Of a DNA stretch of 64,000 bases, positions 1-10,212 are shown piece after piece. Positions within the stretch are counted from its first letter, which is position 1. Each line of letters opens with the position of its first letter. Made by a program: the position numbers and the translations under genes. The notes beneath the pieces were generated by a model. That model ran no database searches and had not been told where the DNA came from. It was given only the letters and a program-made list of their open reading frames with translations. Source of the stretch: Geotrypetes seraphini. Its lineage: Eukaryota > Chordata > Amphibia > Gymnophiona > Dermophiidae. The stretch covers positions 17,054,705-17,118,704 of the forward strand of contig NC_047101.1 of the NCBI RefSeq assembly GCF_902459505.1. Direction: 5' to 3'.

Positions 1-140
1 CACAATGAATATGCATGAGAGAGAGAGATTTGCATACCAAGAAGGCAGTGCAGGCAAATCTCTCTCATGCATATTTATTGTGGATATCCTGAAAACCTGG
101 CCTGCCAGTAGATCTCGAGGACCGGACTTGGGCAGCTGTG
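1..140. repeat. Octamer MITE, left end cut by window
   Basis: Right part of a fold-back MITE. It matches the complete copy at 28067-28262, including the terminal segment GACCGGACTTGGGCAG near 121. The two halves are inverted around the centre near 45-55 and contain facing ATTTGCAT and GCAAAT. The left terminus lies outside the window. Confidence 0.7.
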
Positions 141-148
141 GTCTAGAA

Positions 149-330
149 CAGTGGTTCCCAACCCTGGAGGACCACCAGCCAGTCAGGTTTTTGGGATAGC
201 CCTAATTAATATGCATGAGAGATTTGCATAGAAGTGACAGGCATGCAAATCTGCCCCAGGCATATTCATTAGGGCTATCCTGAAAACCTGACTGGCTGAT
301 GGTCCTCTAGGACAGGGTTGGGAACCACTG
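149..330. mobile_element. hAT-like MITE, octamer family (CAGTGGTTCCCAACC ends)
   Basis: Starts CAGTGGTTCCCAACCCTG and ends with its inverted copy at 311-330. It is flanked by gtctagaa (141-148) and gtctaaaa (331-338), a 7/8 match that fits the 8-bp target duplication of hAT elements. Almost the whole body is palindromic and holds ATTTGCAT and ATGCAAAT. It is non-coding and was probably mobilised in trans. Confidence 0.75.
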
Positions 331-399
331 GTCTAAAATGTCTCACCTATTGCACTAGAATAGAAATTAGGAAAAGAATGGAAAACAAAAATGAGAATA

Positions 400-940
400 A
401 TGCCTTTGTTTTGGTGCAACTGCACTTTGAATATTGTATGCAATTCTGCTCATTGCATCTAAAAAAAAAAAAATAGTGTAATTATAAAAGGTACAGAGGA
501 GGGATGCTAGGGCAGTCATCCCATCTTTCTTGTGAGAAAAGGCTAAAGAGACTAGGTTTCTTCTGCTTGAAGAGATGGCTAAGGAGAGATATGATCCAGG
601 TCTATAAGATTCTGAGTGGAACAAGTAGATGTGGAGTGTGGTGCAGTGGTTAAAGCTACAGCCTTAACACATTGTTTCTTGTAATCCTGGGCAAGTCACC
701 CACCAGGATGGAAAAATGCTTCAGTGCCTGAATTTATGTAAACCATTGAGCTCCCCTGGGACAGTGGTATAGAAAATTGAATCAATAAATTGTTTGCCCT
801 TTCCAAGGACTAAGGTAAGGGACATGAAGCCACTAATAAATCGGAGAAAATATTTCTTCACTCTATGTAATTAAACTCTGGAATTCATTACCAGAGAATG
901 TGGTAAAAGTAGCTTAGCAAAATTTTTAAAAAGTACGCAC
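400..940 (+). mobile_element. CR1-like LINE, 3' ORF fragment
   Basis: A degraded match to the C-terminal region and 3' UTR of CR1. The region around 480-630 resembles the segment seen intact at 40620-40800 ([21 protein letters not shown] type), and 800-940 resembles 38240-38350. Reading frames are broken. A SINE sits inside it at about 630-800. Confidence 0.6.
630..800 (+). mobile_element. tRNA-derived SINE nested in CR1
   Basis: Begins with a box A-like GTGCAGTGGTTAAAGC and continues with the GGGCAAGTCAC segment and a body ending in TGGTATAGAAAATTGAATCAATAAAT. The same family is complete at 57548-57800. The box B region is degraded here. It splits the surrounding CR1 fragment. Confidence 0.65.
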
Positions 941-1304
941 CACACAAGCCAAGAAAGCTAGCTTATTACTTAAGCGAAAGAAAAGCACCATTGGTGTGTG
1001 GTTGAAAACAGCAGTTAAGATCTGCGTAGTGATAGCCTGGATTTGGTGCTAAGACCCTGAAGCAGTGGTTACTGGATTTGCTAAGACCCTGAAGCAGATC
1101 GTCAGCCTGGCCTGTTTGTGTTCAGTGGTTTTTACCATTAATCATTGTTGGCTATTTTTTTTGCTCCCACCTGCTAACTTTAAACATCTGCAAAATTTTT
1201 TTGCCTATGGTACTTGGGTGGTAGAGTGTGGGTCCACCTCTCCGTTTGCCTGAGGCTTTTCTTTCGCTTACCTAATAAGCTATCTTTCTTGGCTTGTGTG
1301 GTGC
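937..1304. repeat. Fold-back element with 35-bp internal duplication
   Basis: The arm at 937-992 (gcaccacacaagccaag onward) returns inverted at 1254-1304 (ending cttggcttgtgtggtgc). The middle holds two tandem copies of a segment containing GCTAAGACCCTGAAGCAG (about 1049 and 1080). GACCCTGAAGCAG resembles the 5' box of the hammerhead-like motif found elsewhere in this window, but no GAAA box follows. The family is not recognised. Confidence 0.55.
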
Positions 1305-1660
1305 TTCTGTCTTGGAGTGATATTTTTGGATTTTTGAATTACACTTTCCTCCATCCCTCCCTCTTTTTTGTAATTTCCTAAAAGTACATAAGCCATGGCT
1401 TATTTTGTATTAGATTCTGAAGAGTGAAATAACTTTTTGGAAGGGCTAAGTTATATTTGTTACAAATTCTCAGACACTTTAGATCTAACTATGTATACCT
1501 CTTTTACATATTCTATCTATGCATATAAACTGTGCCTAGTTGCTTATATGTGACATTTTAATACTTTTAAGAGATTTTGATGCATTTCTGTTGGTGGGGG
1601 GAAAATAATCTTCGTTTTTGATGTTTATATCTTCAAAAGTTAATAAAACCGAGAAAACAT
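1305..1660. other. AT-rich SOX30 upstream stretch
   Basis: No gene and no recognisable repeat. Base composition changes sharply at about 1660, where the GC-rich promoter begins. Confidence 0.5.
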
Positions 1661-2243
1661 TAATAGAGGGCTGTGGCCGCCTATGTTTTTGAAATAAAGG
1701 GGAAGCAGCTCCCGGCCGCTGGAGTAGCCAATCTGTCCCGTTGTTTGGAACGTTTCCCGCTCAAAAGGCAAAAACCAAAAAAACCGCAAGCTTTTCACTT
1801 TCCGGTAAACCGCGCAGGGCCGGTTAGCCCCCCCCCCTCCCCACCCCTAAGGCCAGCGTCAAGCGCGCGGCGTCACTCAATCGCCCCGCCGACGCCACAA
1901 TAGCGGCGTCGCCGTCGCCCCCGGCAACCGCTTTTCCACGTGCTCGCCTCGGCTCCCTCACGTGCTCGAGCTGCCGGCCGCCATTTTTTCACACGCTCCG
2001 TGCCCACGTGGCACCAATGGGAGGGCGCGCTGGCGCACGAGGGAAAAGGGCGTCGAGGGCGTGGCCCGCCGAAGGGGGGTAGGGGCGGGGCTAACAATTT
2101 AAAAACAAGACCGGCGTTCTGAGAACGTTGGCAACTAACCGAAAGAAAGAAAAGGCAACAAAGAAAAGCAACAATCGGCCGCCCGCTGAGGCGGGGCATG
2201 CGCAGTGGCTGAGATCACAATAAAAAACAATCACAATCCCACC
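1661..2243 (+). promoter_or_regulatory. SOX30: SOX30 promoter / 5' UTR, GC- and CpG-rich
   Basis: A GC-rich block that continues into exon 1 and reads as a CpG-island promoter. Visible elements are three perfect CACGTG E-boxes (1937-1942, 1959-1964, 2005-2010), a CCAAT box (2014-2018) and a GC box (AGGGGCGGGG, 2081-2090). An AATTTAAAAAC stretch near 2096 is the only TATA-like sequence. The transcription start cannot be fixed from sequence; if it lies upstream of 2198 the leader includes a four-codon uORF. No divergent gene was recognised on the other strand. Confidence 0.55.
2198..2212 (+). promoter_or_regulatory. Four-codon uORF in SOX30 leader
   Basis: ATG CGC AGT GGC TGA, 32 nt before the SOX30 start. 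The A at -3 relative to the main ATG (ACCATGG) is a strong Kozak context, while this upstream ATG (GGCATGC) is weak, so leaky scanning past it is expected. Confidence 0.4.
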
Positions 2244-3060
2244 ATGGAGAGGAGCGGCCCGGGCGGAGCCTGTAGCCCGCAGAGCCGGCCCAGGCAGGCG
2301 TGGGAGAGGTGCTCCGGCGCGGGGGGAGGAGCCGGGGACCAGCCCCGGCCTCAAGAGGTCGCGGAGCAGCTCCGAGAGGCCCCGTGCGGGGAGAGCGAGG
2401 TGCTGCGGGTGAAGGCGGAGGCGCCCGAGGCCCAGGAAGCGCCGAGCCAGGGCCACTGCGAGCCCAGGGCGCCCTCGGCCAGGGGCCTGTGGGAGGCGCC
2501 CGAGCCCAGGGCGGGGCACAATGACTACCGGGCCCTCGGCAGGGGCTCCTGGGAGGCCCCGGGTCACAAAAAGGGCCACTGTGACACCGAGGCCCGGGCC
2601 GGCGCCGGCCCCAAAGGGCCGTGGGAGGCCCCGGAGGGCAGTCACGAGCCCCTGACTGGCGATGACAAGAGCAGGACCAAAGCGCTGTGCGGGGGCATGC
2701 ACGTGCTAGTGCGCGAGCGAGCCATCAAGACGGAGGATGTGGAGGGGGAGCCGAGCGAGAAGAAAGACCCCGCCAGGCCCAACGGCTACCTGCACCCCCA
2801 GAGCAAGGAGGTGCTCCTGGCCCAGGAGGCCAGCGTCTTCGGCACGCTCTCGCAGGACCTGCGGATCCCCTTGACGCTGCACCCGGTGCCGCCCGGCACC
2901 AGGATCCAGTTCCAGGGGCCCCCGGCCGCCGCCTCCGACATGATCAGACTGACCAAGATGCCCCTGACGCCGGTTCCCATTAAAATGCAATCGCTCATGG
3001 AGCCTTCGGTGAAAATAGAAACCAAAGACGTCCCCCTCACGGTGCTCCCCTCAGATGCAG
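2244..3060 (+). CDS. SOX30: SOX30 exon 1: N-terminal region
   Basis: First coding exon of SOX30, an SRY-related HMG-box transcription factor of the germ line (testis-biased in mammals) that acts in the nucleus. The start is ATG 2244 in the context CCCACCATGG; the frame is open further upstream only from a GTG. It encodes residues 1-272 and the first base of codon 273, ending GATGCAG|GTAGG. The last 70 residues are strongly conserved with human SOX30: DLRIPLTLHPVPPGTRIQFQ, then IRLTKMPLTPVPIKMQSL, EPSVKIETKDVPLTVLPSDA. The first 150 residues are Gly/Pro/Glu-rich, poorly conserved, and hold three W-E-A-P repeats at residues 83, 103 and 127. VKAE, IKTE and VKIE fit the SUMO-site pattern. The whole gene gives 701 residues against 753 in human. 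All exons are intact. Confidence 0.93.
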
Positions 3061-3129
3061 GTAGGAGGAGCTCGGCGCTAGGTTTTTGGGGTGCAACGGA
3101 GTTGATGCAGGATCTTGATTTAAAAAAAA

Positions 3130-3182
3130 GGGCTCCAACACGGCCCGTGGTTCGAACCGGGAAAGCGTCTTCCTCAGGGGCA
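3130..3182 (-). ncRNA. Hammerhead-like motif, copy A
   Basis: Read on the minus strand: GCCC, CTGAGGA, a spacer AGACG…, then a decayed GAA(C) box, stem III palindrome CCACGGGCCGTG, TT, GGAGCC. Stem I is GCCC/GGAGCC-like. The GAAA box is mutated, so this copy is probably inactive. Confidence 0.4.
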
Positions 3183-3855
3183 GCATATGATACAATCGAT
3201 GCATTTGAATAGCCCCCCAAAATGTCATTTGAATGGGCCTCTTGTGACGGGTGAGGTGAAGCAAGATCTTGGTTATCAATGGCACACTTGACGGGGAATA
3301 GAATTAAAAAGGGGTGGAACAAGACACCAGGATGTGAGAGGTGTAGCCACTGTGAATGGTACAAAAAGAAGAGGGTGACTAATAAGAGAAAAGAGGACAA
3401 TTCAAAGTACATTGCATGTTGACATTTCTTTATTCTCATCGACATTAATTTCTTTTCTAAAGATTCAGTCCCACCTTGTTGTTTTCCACATTGTTCCCCA
3501 AAAATAACATCCTGGTTTGTATATAAGTTCATGGTTTCCTGGTGCTTGTTCCTGTCGACATGAAATGCTCTCTTACTTTAGATTTTGTCCTCTACAGGCA
3601 TATTTTCTCTTATTAGTCGCTCTCTTCTTTTTGTACCATTCACTGGTGCGTTACACCTCTGCAACATGTCTTGTTCACAGCACTGTTCCACCCCCCTTTT
3701 AAATGCATACCATTACAAATCGGCACCTCTCGTCGCCGTTTGCACAATACATTTAGACTGAAACAGGTGTTCACTTTGCTTCCCCTCACCTGTCACAAGA
3801 AGCACATTCAAATGACATTTTTCAGCTATTAAATTTATCCCTTATCTTACCATAG

Positions 3856-3902
3856 GATTCCTGAGGAAGATGTTTCAATCAAAACACAGACGGTGTTGGG
3901 TC
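3856..3902 (+). ncRNA. Hammerhead-like motif, copy B
   Basis: Plus strand: GATTC, CTGAGGA, spacer AGATGTTTCAATC, AAAA in place of GAAA, imperfect stem III CACAGACGGTG, TT, GGGTC. Same order of boxes as the better copies at 35516 and 40106. Likely a decayed copy. Confidence 0.35.
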
Positions 3903-3990
3903 TTTTGTTTAAAAAATGGTCCACAGTTTCATTGATTTAAATAAAGATCTTGCATCAAGTACATCAATTCTGCAGTTTCTCTTTGGTGTC

Positions 3991-4869
3991 CATTGCCCTA
4001 CACTTACTGCAGACCTGTTGGATCTCCCTTTTTTTTTTCCTTTTAACTCCCACATTAAATTTTTGTGCGCCAACAACACTGGAAATGGGATTTCAGCCAA
4101 AGGGTAAAGGCAGTTATCCCATAAGTGCCACTTCCGGGACACTATGGGCATAGTTCTCAAAAGGTTGTCTAAAAGTTAGGTGCCAGGTTGGTTGGTGCTG
4201 AGTGAAAATTCTACATTCTACACATACAGTCCACAGTTGCACACCTAACTTTAGCTGAATAGCTAGTGAAACTGCTAGAACCCATACATGAAGTGCTAGG
4301 CATGCCCCTGACCTCCCAAGTTCACCACCCCTAACAGTTGCATTCTGTGGATTATGTGTACGCAATTACTTTTTTCATGTCTTCTGCATTAGGAGCAATT
4401 CTCAGAAGGCTCTTAGAAGCTACTGACAGTTACTAATTAGATCTGGCTACTGTTAAGTTAAAATTGTTCATAACAAATTGTATGCCAATAACATTGCCCA
4501 CAGGATTTATTAAACTGTACAAAAATGTCCTCCACATTTCTCATTCCATAAAATTTTGATAGTTCTGTCATTTGGTTTTGGTTGCCAGCTGCACTTGTTT
4601 CTAATTTTACCAGTTCAGCTCACCCTTGCCTGACCTTGGGCTTGCCAAGCTGTGGGTTGTGACCCCAAATGAAGTCTAAAACCCGCATTTGGGTCAGGAG
4701 CAGGACCTCCATAAACACATAATTGGTCACCTCTCTGAGGGACTGCACACTTTGTGTTGCTGTTCACATGGGGTCAGGGTGACAGAAAGTTGGTAAGCGC
4801 TGGACAAAGTTTTTGGCAAAAGCAAACTAGGGAGAGAGAACTTTGATTTATTTTCCCATCAGACTGAGC
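3991..4869. other. Intron 1 stretch, old repeat debris
   Basis: No gene. About 4090-4440 holds phrases such as 'gcaattctcagaaggctcttagaagc' in decayed form that recur near 11650 and 15220, so it is probably an old DNA-transposon remnant. The rest is unrecognised. Confidence 0.4.
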
Positions 4870-4877
4870 CTCTAATG

Positions 4878-5120
4878 CAGTATATCGCAAACTGTGTACC
4901 GTGGTAGATTCTAGGTGTGCGGCAAAACACCGTCAAGGAGGAGAGGCACCAGCGCAGGCTAACTACTTGCATAGCAAGAGGCACGTCCTGTAGGCAATCA
5001 GCTGGTACCTTGCCTCCTCTCCCACCAGCATAGTTATAGCAGGCTCAGGGCACAGATGTCGATGTTGACATCATCATGTTGACATCACACAATTCCGGCT
5101 CCGAGTTCAGTGTGCCACTG
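4878..5120. mobile_element. hAT-like MITE (CAGTATATCGCAAACTGTG)
   Basis: Flanked by an exact 8-bp duplication, ctctaatg at 4870-4877 and 5121-5128. The ends (CAGTATATCGCAAACTGTG and GTGTGCCACTG) match the family at 56482-56809. No coding capacity. Confidence 0.75.
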
Positions 5121-5128
5121 CTCTAATG

Positions 5129-5665
5129 TTTTAGCTATTACCTTTCTCGGGGAAGATGTCTTTTACATGATAGTTCACTAGCACAATATCACTATCCCTG
5201 ACCAGGATAAAAGACACTGGAATCTTTGTGACTAGACCAAGATCACAACAGTTTTTAATAAATCTGTAAAGTATTTATGGTATAATTGAACTGCCTTTAC
5301 GTTTCTTAGAAAGAATGGACTGTTTGTGAGTTTAGCTAGGAGTGTTGAGATGTTTTCAAATGTAACACTTCATGTGGTAGTATACATGGTAGCAAATCTT
5401 TACCACTCCATAAGCACTTGTGAGCTGAAGACAAGGGAATAATCAGTTTGAGAAAACGGAGCATAAACAAGTTAACTTTCTATTTTTGAGAAATCATTCC
5501 TCCCCATTTGTTTTTCTGGCAGAGCTGTATGTTTATTTTGTAACCCTCTGTGCTGTCAGGATGCCAGCTAAATATCAAAGACATAATAAAAGCAAAATCT
5601 CTGTACTAATCAAATTTTATTTTTAACAAAAAGATGCAATTCGCAGGTAAAGGATTTGTGCTCTA
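5129..5665. other. Intron 1 stretch without a recognised feature
   Basis: AT-rich, with no gene, no tandem repeat and no palindrome that I can see. Confidence 0.4.
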
Positions 5666-5667
5666 TA

Positions 5668-5858
5668 CAAGGAGCTGCTGAAAAGTTCTCAGCCCAACCA
5701 AGAAGAGAATGATGTGGAGCCATGAAATTTATAAGCTATTCCACACTTTTCATTTCAATGAAATGAAAAATGTCAAGAGAAGTGTGGAATAACTTGTATG
5801 TTTCATGGTTCCACATCATTCTCGTCTTGGTTTGGCTGAGAACTTTTCAGTGGCCTCT
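5668..5858. mobile_element. Palindromic MITE, mariner-like ends
   Basis: The segment GCTGAAAAGTTCTCAGCC at the left returns inverted as GGCTGAGAACTTTTCAG near 5850. The arms meet at about 5765 (tttcatttcaatgaaatgaaa). The GAAAAGTTCTCAGCC end resembles mariner/Tc1 MITE termini. Non-coding. Confidence 0.6.
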
Positions 5859-5956
5859 CGTGGAGGTAATTGTGTATTTGATTTGTTAGTAAAAGAAGCT
5901 ATGCCCTCTCTGGACTTCTCAGTATTTCAAGAATACACAATAAATAGTAATAACTA

Positions 5957-6128
5957 TTATCCCAGGACAAGCAGGCAGCATATTCTTGACTGATGGGTGA
6001 CGGCACCGACGGAGCCCCGGTACGGACAATTTTAGAGTGATTGCACTCTAAGAACTTGGAAAGTTCTAGCAGGCCGCACCGCACACGCGCCTTCCCGCCC
6101 GACAGAGGCGCGCGGTCCCCAGTTTCTT
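5957..6128 (+). repeat. DIRS left inverted terminal repeat
   Basis: Begins TATCCCAGGACAAGCAGGCAG and returns inverted at the right end of the element. It lacks the roughly 30-bp outer extension seen on the right repeat, the usual DIRS asymmetry. Confidence 0.85.
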
Positions 6129-6343
6129 AGTTTCCGCGGAGCTAAGAAGACGCACGTTTCAACGGCTGTTGAAAACTTTTTTCTATTTTCGCCTTCCGCT
6201 CGCGTAAACTCGTTGGGAAATATTGTTTCCCTCATTTTATTTTCTTTGTTTAAAAAAAAAAAAAACTTAATTCGTTTTTCTTTCATTTTTTCGGTTTCGC
6301 CCCAGCGGGGCCTGTTGCCACCATCGAGGCCTCGGCCTTCGAT

Positions 6344-8065
6344 TTGGCTGAAGCCGTTTTTACATTCATGCCCCCTCAACCCGGGTTTAAGAAGTGCCAG
6401 CGGTGCGCTCGACCAATTTCACTCACTGACCCGCACAACTGGTGTCTACAGTGTCTTGGTCCTGACCATCGAGCGTCTACTTGCACCCGCTGTGCCACTC
6501 TTAAAAAGAGAACTTTAAAAAATCGACAAATCCAACAGCGATTATTGTTTGGTACCGAGATGTCGGATTCGGCGGCACCGGTCCCCACTTCGACCCCGAC
6601 GCAGTCGGCACCTGCCTCGTCGACACCGCGCCGGCGTCGCACCCTTCAGGTAAGCCGGCTAAGAAGCCTTCCCCGCTGGAGCGCCCTCCGGTCTCAGTGG
6701 CAGCGAGCCCAATCCTGCCGACCTCAAGGCGCCCGCGGAAGCGCTCCGCTCCGATTGAGGTAAGCCCCTCGACATCGGGTTCCTCTTCGGAGTGTAGAGC
6801 GGCACCCAAGGTACCGCAGAAGAAAAAAGCGGTACTGGTGCCTTCACTGGACGAGCGCATTGCCGCCGTCTGCAAGTACAGCTTAAAGAACAACTACAAC
6901 AGCTGTTACCTGTCCTTCTGACACTGAGCCTTCCAGTCCCGGTCCGGTCTGAGCCTCCGGTACCGACAGTGGAGCAGCCTCCTTTGTCGGCATCCACCTT
7001 GTCGGTACCGATGCATACCACTTCCTCGGTATCTATGCCAGTCTTAGCGCCGGAACCGAGATCCTTACACCAGGCTGTTCAAACATCGGCGCCGACACAG
7101 CCTATAACATCTCCCGGTACCGTTTCACAGAGGTCTGGGAAGTCGATGCATAAAACTCGACACCTAGAACCCTCCACACCGGAATCCCAGGACCGCAGTT
7201 TTCAAGTGCGGGACCCTGATCTGTGGGGCGATTCGGAGGACCCTCTTCTCTCAGAGGGAGAGTGTTCATCAGGAGAAGAGGATCCTTCTGTTTTGGATCC
7301 ATCCTCTAAACCTGATGCAACTTCTTTTACCTCTTTTCTCAAAGAGATGTGTGAATCTCTCTCTATTCCCTTGGAGGCTAAATCCAAAAAATCCAAGGCA
7401 TTTCTTGATGCTCTGGATTTTGACCAGCCTCCAAGGGAATTTCTCAAACTGCCTCTCCATGACATATTAAGAGAGACATTTTACAAAAATCTAGACACAC
7501 CCTTGACCATCCCAGGAGCTCCCCGCAAACTGGACTCCTTATATAAGGTCATACTATTCCAGGCTTTGACAAGCCGCAACTCCCCCATGAGTCCTTACTG
7601 GTGGAATCTACTTTAAAGAAATCCACGGGGGCTAGTGTATACGCTTCTGTCCCTCCTGGCAGAGAAGGTAAGGCCATGGATAAGTTTGGCAAGAGGTTGT
7701 ATCAAAATGCGATGCTAGCAAATAGATCAGGGAACTATGCTTTCCATTTTTCTTTTTACCTTAAGCATCTCATTCAGACTTTGTCATCTTTTGAGAAATA
7801 TCTCCCTGACCGTAAAAAATCTGCCTTTCGCCAAACTTCTTCATCGCTCTTACAACTGCGCAAGTTCATGGTCAGATCAATCTATGACACCTTTGAGCTG
7901 ACCTCTAGGGCCGCGCCTATGTCGGTAGCTATGCGGCAACTGGCCTGGCTCAGAGTTTCAGAACTCGATGTCAATCATCAAGATCGACTGGCCAATGCAC
8001 CTTGTTTGGGGGATGAGCTGTTTGGAGAATCCATGGACTCCACTACTCAGAAACTCAGCTCATGA
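6344..8065 (+). CDS. DIRS gag-like region (fossil)
   Basis: First coding region of the DIRS element. Near its start it has a cysteine-rich cluster (CQRC … CLQC … H … C … C) and then a Ser/Pro/Thr-rich tract. DIRS ORF1 products are thought to be gag-like and to bind nucleic acid. The region is broken and is treated as a fossil. Confidence 0.6.
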
Positions 8066-8289
8066 GACTCGATGGGACACTCTCCTTAAGACAAAGAAGA
8101 AGACCCCACCTACTAGGCCTTTTCGCCAACAATCGGCCTATCAACGTAGATTTGTGGCTCGTCCTTTACCTCAGGCCCAGCAGCAACCCAGGCGTCAGAG
8201 GCAACAACAGAGGGAAGCTGCTAGACCAGCACAACAGCAACAGCAGGTGAAACCTCCCCCTTCACAGAAATCAACTCAACCCTTTTGAC

Positions 8290-10212
8290 TTGGTTCTCCA
8301 GGACATAGCCAGTCTCCCTCCTTCTGCCTATCTTCAGCAGCCCATAGGAGGACGCCTTACTCATTTCATAAGCCGTTGGGAAATCATCACCTCGGATCAG
8401 TGGGTCCTCAACATCATCCGCCACGGCTACTCTCTCAATTTCCAGACTCTTCCTGCCCAAAGTCTGCCAAGAGAGTCTGCTTTGAACACTTCTCAGTCTT
8501 CCCTCCTTCTTCAAGAGGTTCAATCCCTCCTTTTTCTGAACGCCATAGAGGAGGTTCCTCTGGATCAAAAGGGGCAGGGATTTTACTCCCGTTACTTTCT
8601 AGTTCCCAAAAAGACAGGAGATCTCAGACCCATTTTAGATCTTCGCGATCTCAACAAATGCTTGGTAAAAGAGAAATTCAAGATGCTTTCTCTAGCTACT
8701 CTTTATCCTCTTCTCAATCAAGGCGACTGGCTATGTTCCCTAGATCTCAAAGAAGCATACACTCACATACCGGTCAATCTGGCCTCCAGACAGTACCTCC
8801 GCTTCATGATCAACCATTGTCATTACCAATACAAGGTGCTACCCTTCGGTCTGGCCTCCTCTCCAAGAGTGTTCACCAAATGTCTGATTGTGGTGGCCGC
8901 CTTTCTACGTTCCCACCACCTTCAGGTGTTTCCTTACCTGGACGATTGGTTGATAAAGGCCAATTCTTCTCAGATAGTACTCCAGGCCACCAACCAGACC
9001 ATCATGTTTCTACAACTTCTGGGGTTCGAGATCAATCTACCCAAATCTCATATTATCCCCACTCAGAGACTTCAATTCATTGGAGCGGTGCTGGACACAG
9101 TCCTCATGAGAGCTTTTCTGCCGTCCAACCGTCTTCACACTCTCCAATCTCTGTGTTAGCAGGTGCTTCATCAACGTTCCATCTCTGCCAAGCAAATGAT
9201 GATACTCTTGGGTCACATGGCCTCCACAGTTCATGTCACACCCTTCGCACGTCTCCACCTACGCACTCCTCAATGGACCCTAGCGACCCAATGGTCCCAA
9301 GCGACGGATCCTTGCTCACGACACATATCTGTAACATCCTCTCTTCATCAGTCTCTACAATGGTGGTTGATATTCTCAAATCTCTCCAGAGGTCTTTTGT
9401 TCCATCTACCTCCTCATCAACTTGTCATCACCACCGACGCCTCCCCTTATGCCTGGGGAGCTCATTTGAACGAATTCCAAACTCAAGGACTTTGGACAGC
9501 CCAGGAAATGAAACATCACATCAACTTCCTGGAACTCAGAGCAATGTTTTATGCCCTCAAGGCCTTCCAGCATCTTCTCTTTCCTCAGGTCCTTCTACTG
9601 TGCACAGACAATCAAGTTGCGATGTACTACATCAACAAGCAGGGTGGGACGGGCTCTCGCCTCTTGTGCCAGGAAGCCCAGAAGATTTGGGCTTGGGCCA
9701 CAGATCACCACCTATTCCTAAAAGCTATCTACATTCAGGGAGAACAGAATTCCTTAGCGGACAAGCTCAGCAGAATTCTCCAGCCTCACGAGTGGACACT
9801 CGATCCTTTTACTCTGCAGTCCATCTTCGCTCAGTGGGGCACTCCTCAGATAGATCTCTTTGCAGCTCCTCACAATCATCAGCTGCCCCACTTCTGCTCC
9901 AGACTCTACTCTCCTCCCCGTCTGGCAGCGGATGCATTTCTCCTGGATTGGTCCAATCTCTTCCTGAATGCTTTCCCCCCTCTGCCTCTCATGCTCAGGA
10001 CCTTGTTCAAGCTCCAGAGGGAACAGGCCACCATGATTCTGATTGCGCCACGGTGGCCCAGGCAACATTGGTTCTCCCTTCTACTTCAACTCAGTTCCAG
10101 GGAACCTATTCTACTTCCACAATTTCCTTCTCTGCTCACACAACATCAGGAGACCCTTCTGCATCCCAACCTCCAGTCTCTGCACCTGACAGCCTGGTAT
10201 CTCTCGGGCTGA
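8290..10212 (+). CDS. DIRS reverse transcriptase-RNase H region (fossil)
   Basis: The RT part has FYSRYFLVPKKTGDLRPILD, SLDLKEAYTHIPV and the catalytic box PYLDDWL near 8930-8955. RNase H follows with TTDASPYAWGAHL near 9428, the ELRAMFYALKAF helix and CTDNQVAMYYINKQGG. Order and motifs are those of DIRS/Ngaro elements, not LTR retroviruses. It is largely readable, with a fossil's breaks. Confidence 0.85.

Larger units (their letters stand above)
3075..3990. repeat. 900-bp imperfect palindrome with hammerhead-like motif at each outer end
   Basis: The left arm (about 3080-3420) returns inverted in the right arm (about 3575-3985). For example, ggtacaaaaagaagag near 3358 pairs with ctcttctttttgtacc near 3625, and atgtcatttgaatg near 3224 pairs with cattcaaatgacat near 3805. 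The hammerhead-like motif lies at 3130-3182 on the minus strand and 3856-3902 on the plus strand. It starts just 3' of the SOX30 exon 1 donor. Probably a Penelope-like retroelement remnant; no coding part is present. Confidence 0.65.

Noticed and set aside
2091-2702. 203-residue open frame antisense to SOX30 exon 1
   Set aside because: GC-rich composition keeps the antisense frame open. The sense frame has clear SOX30 similarity, and the antisense protein resembles nothing.
8376-10200. Long open frame as a possible new host gene
   Set aside because: It lies wholly inside the DIRS element in a frame offset from its RT-RNase H and leads into the recombinase; it is treated as part of that fossil.
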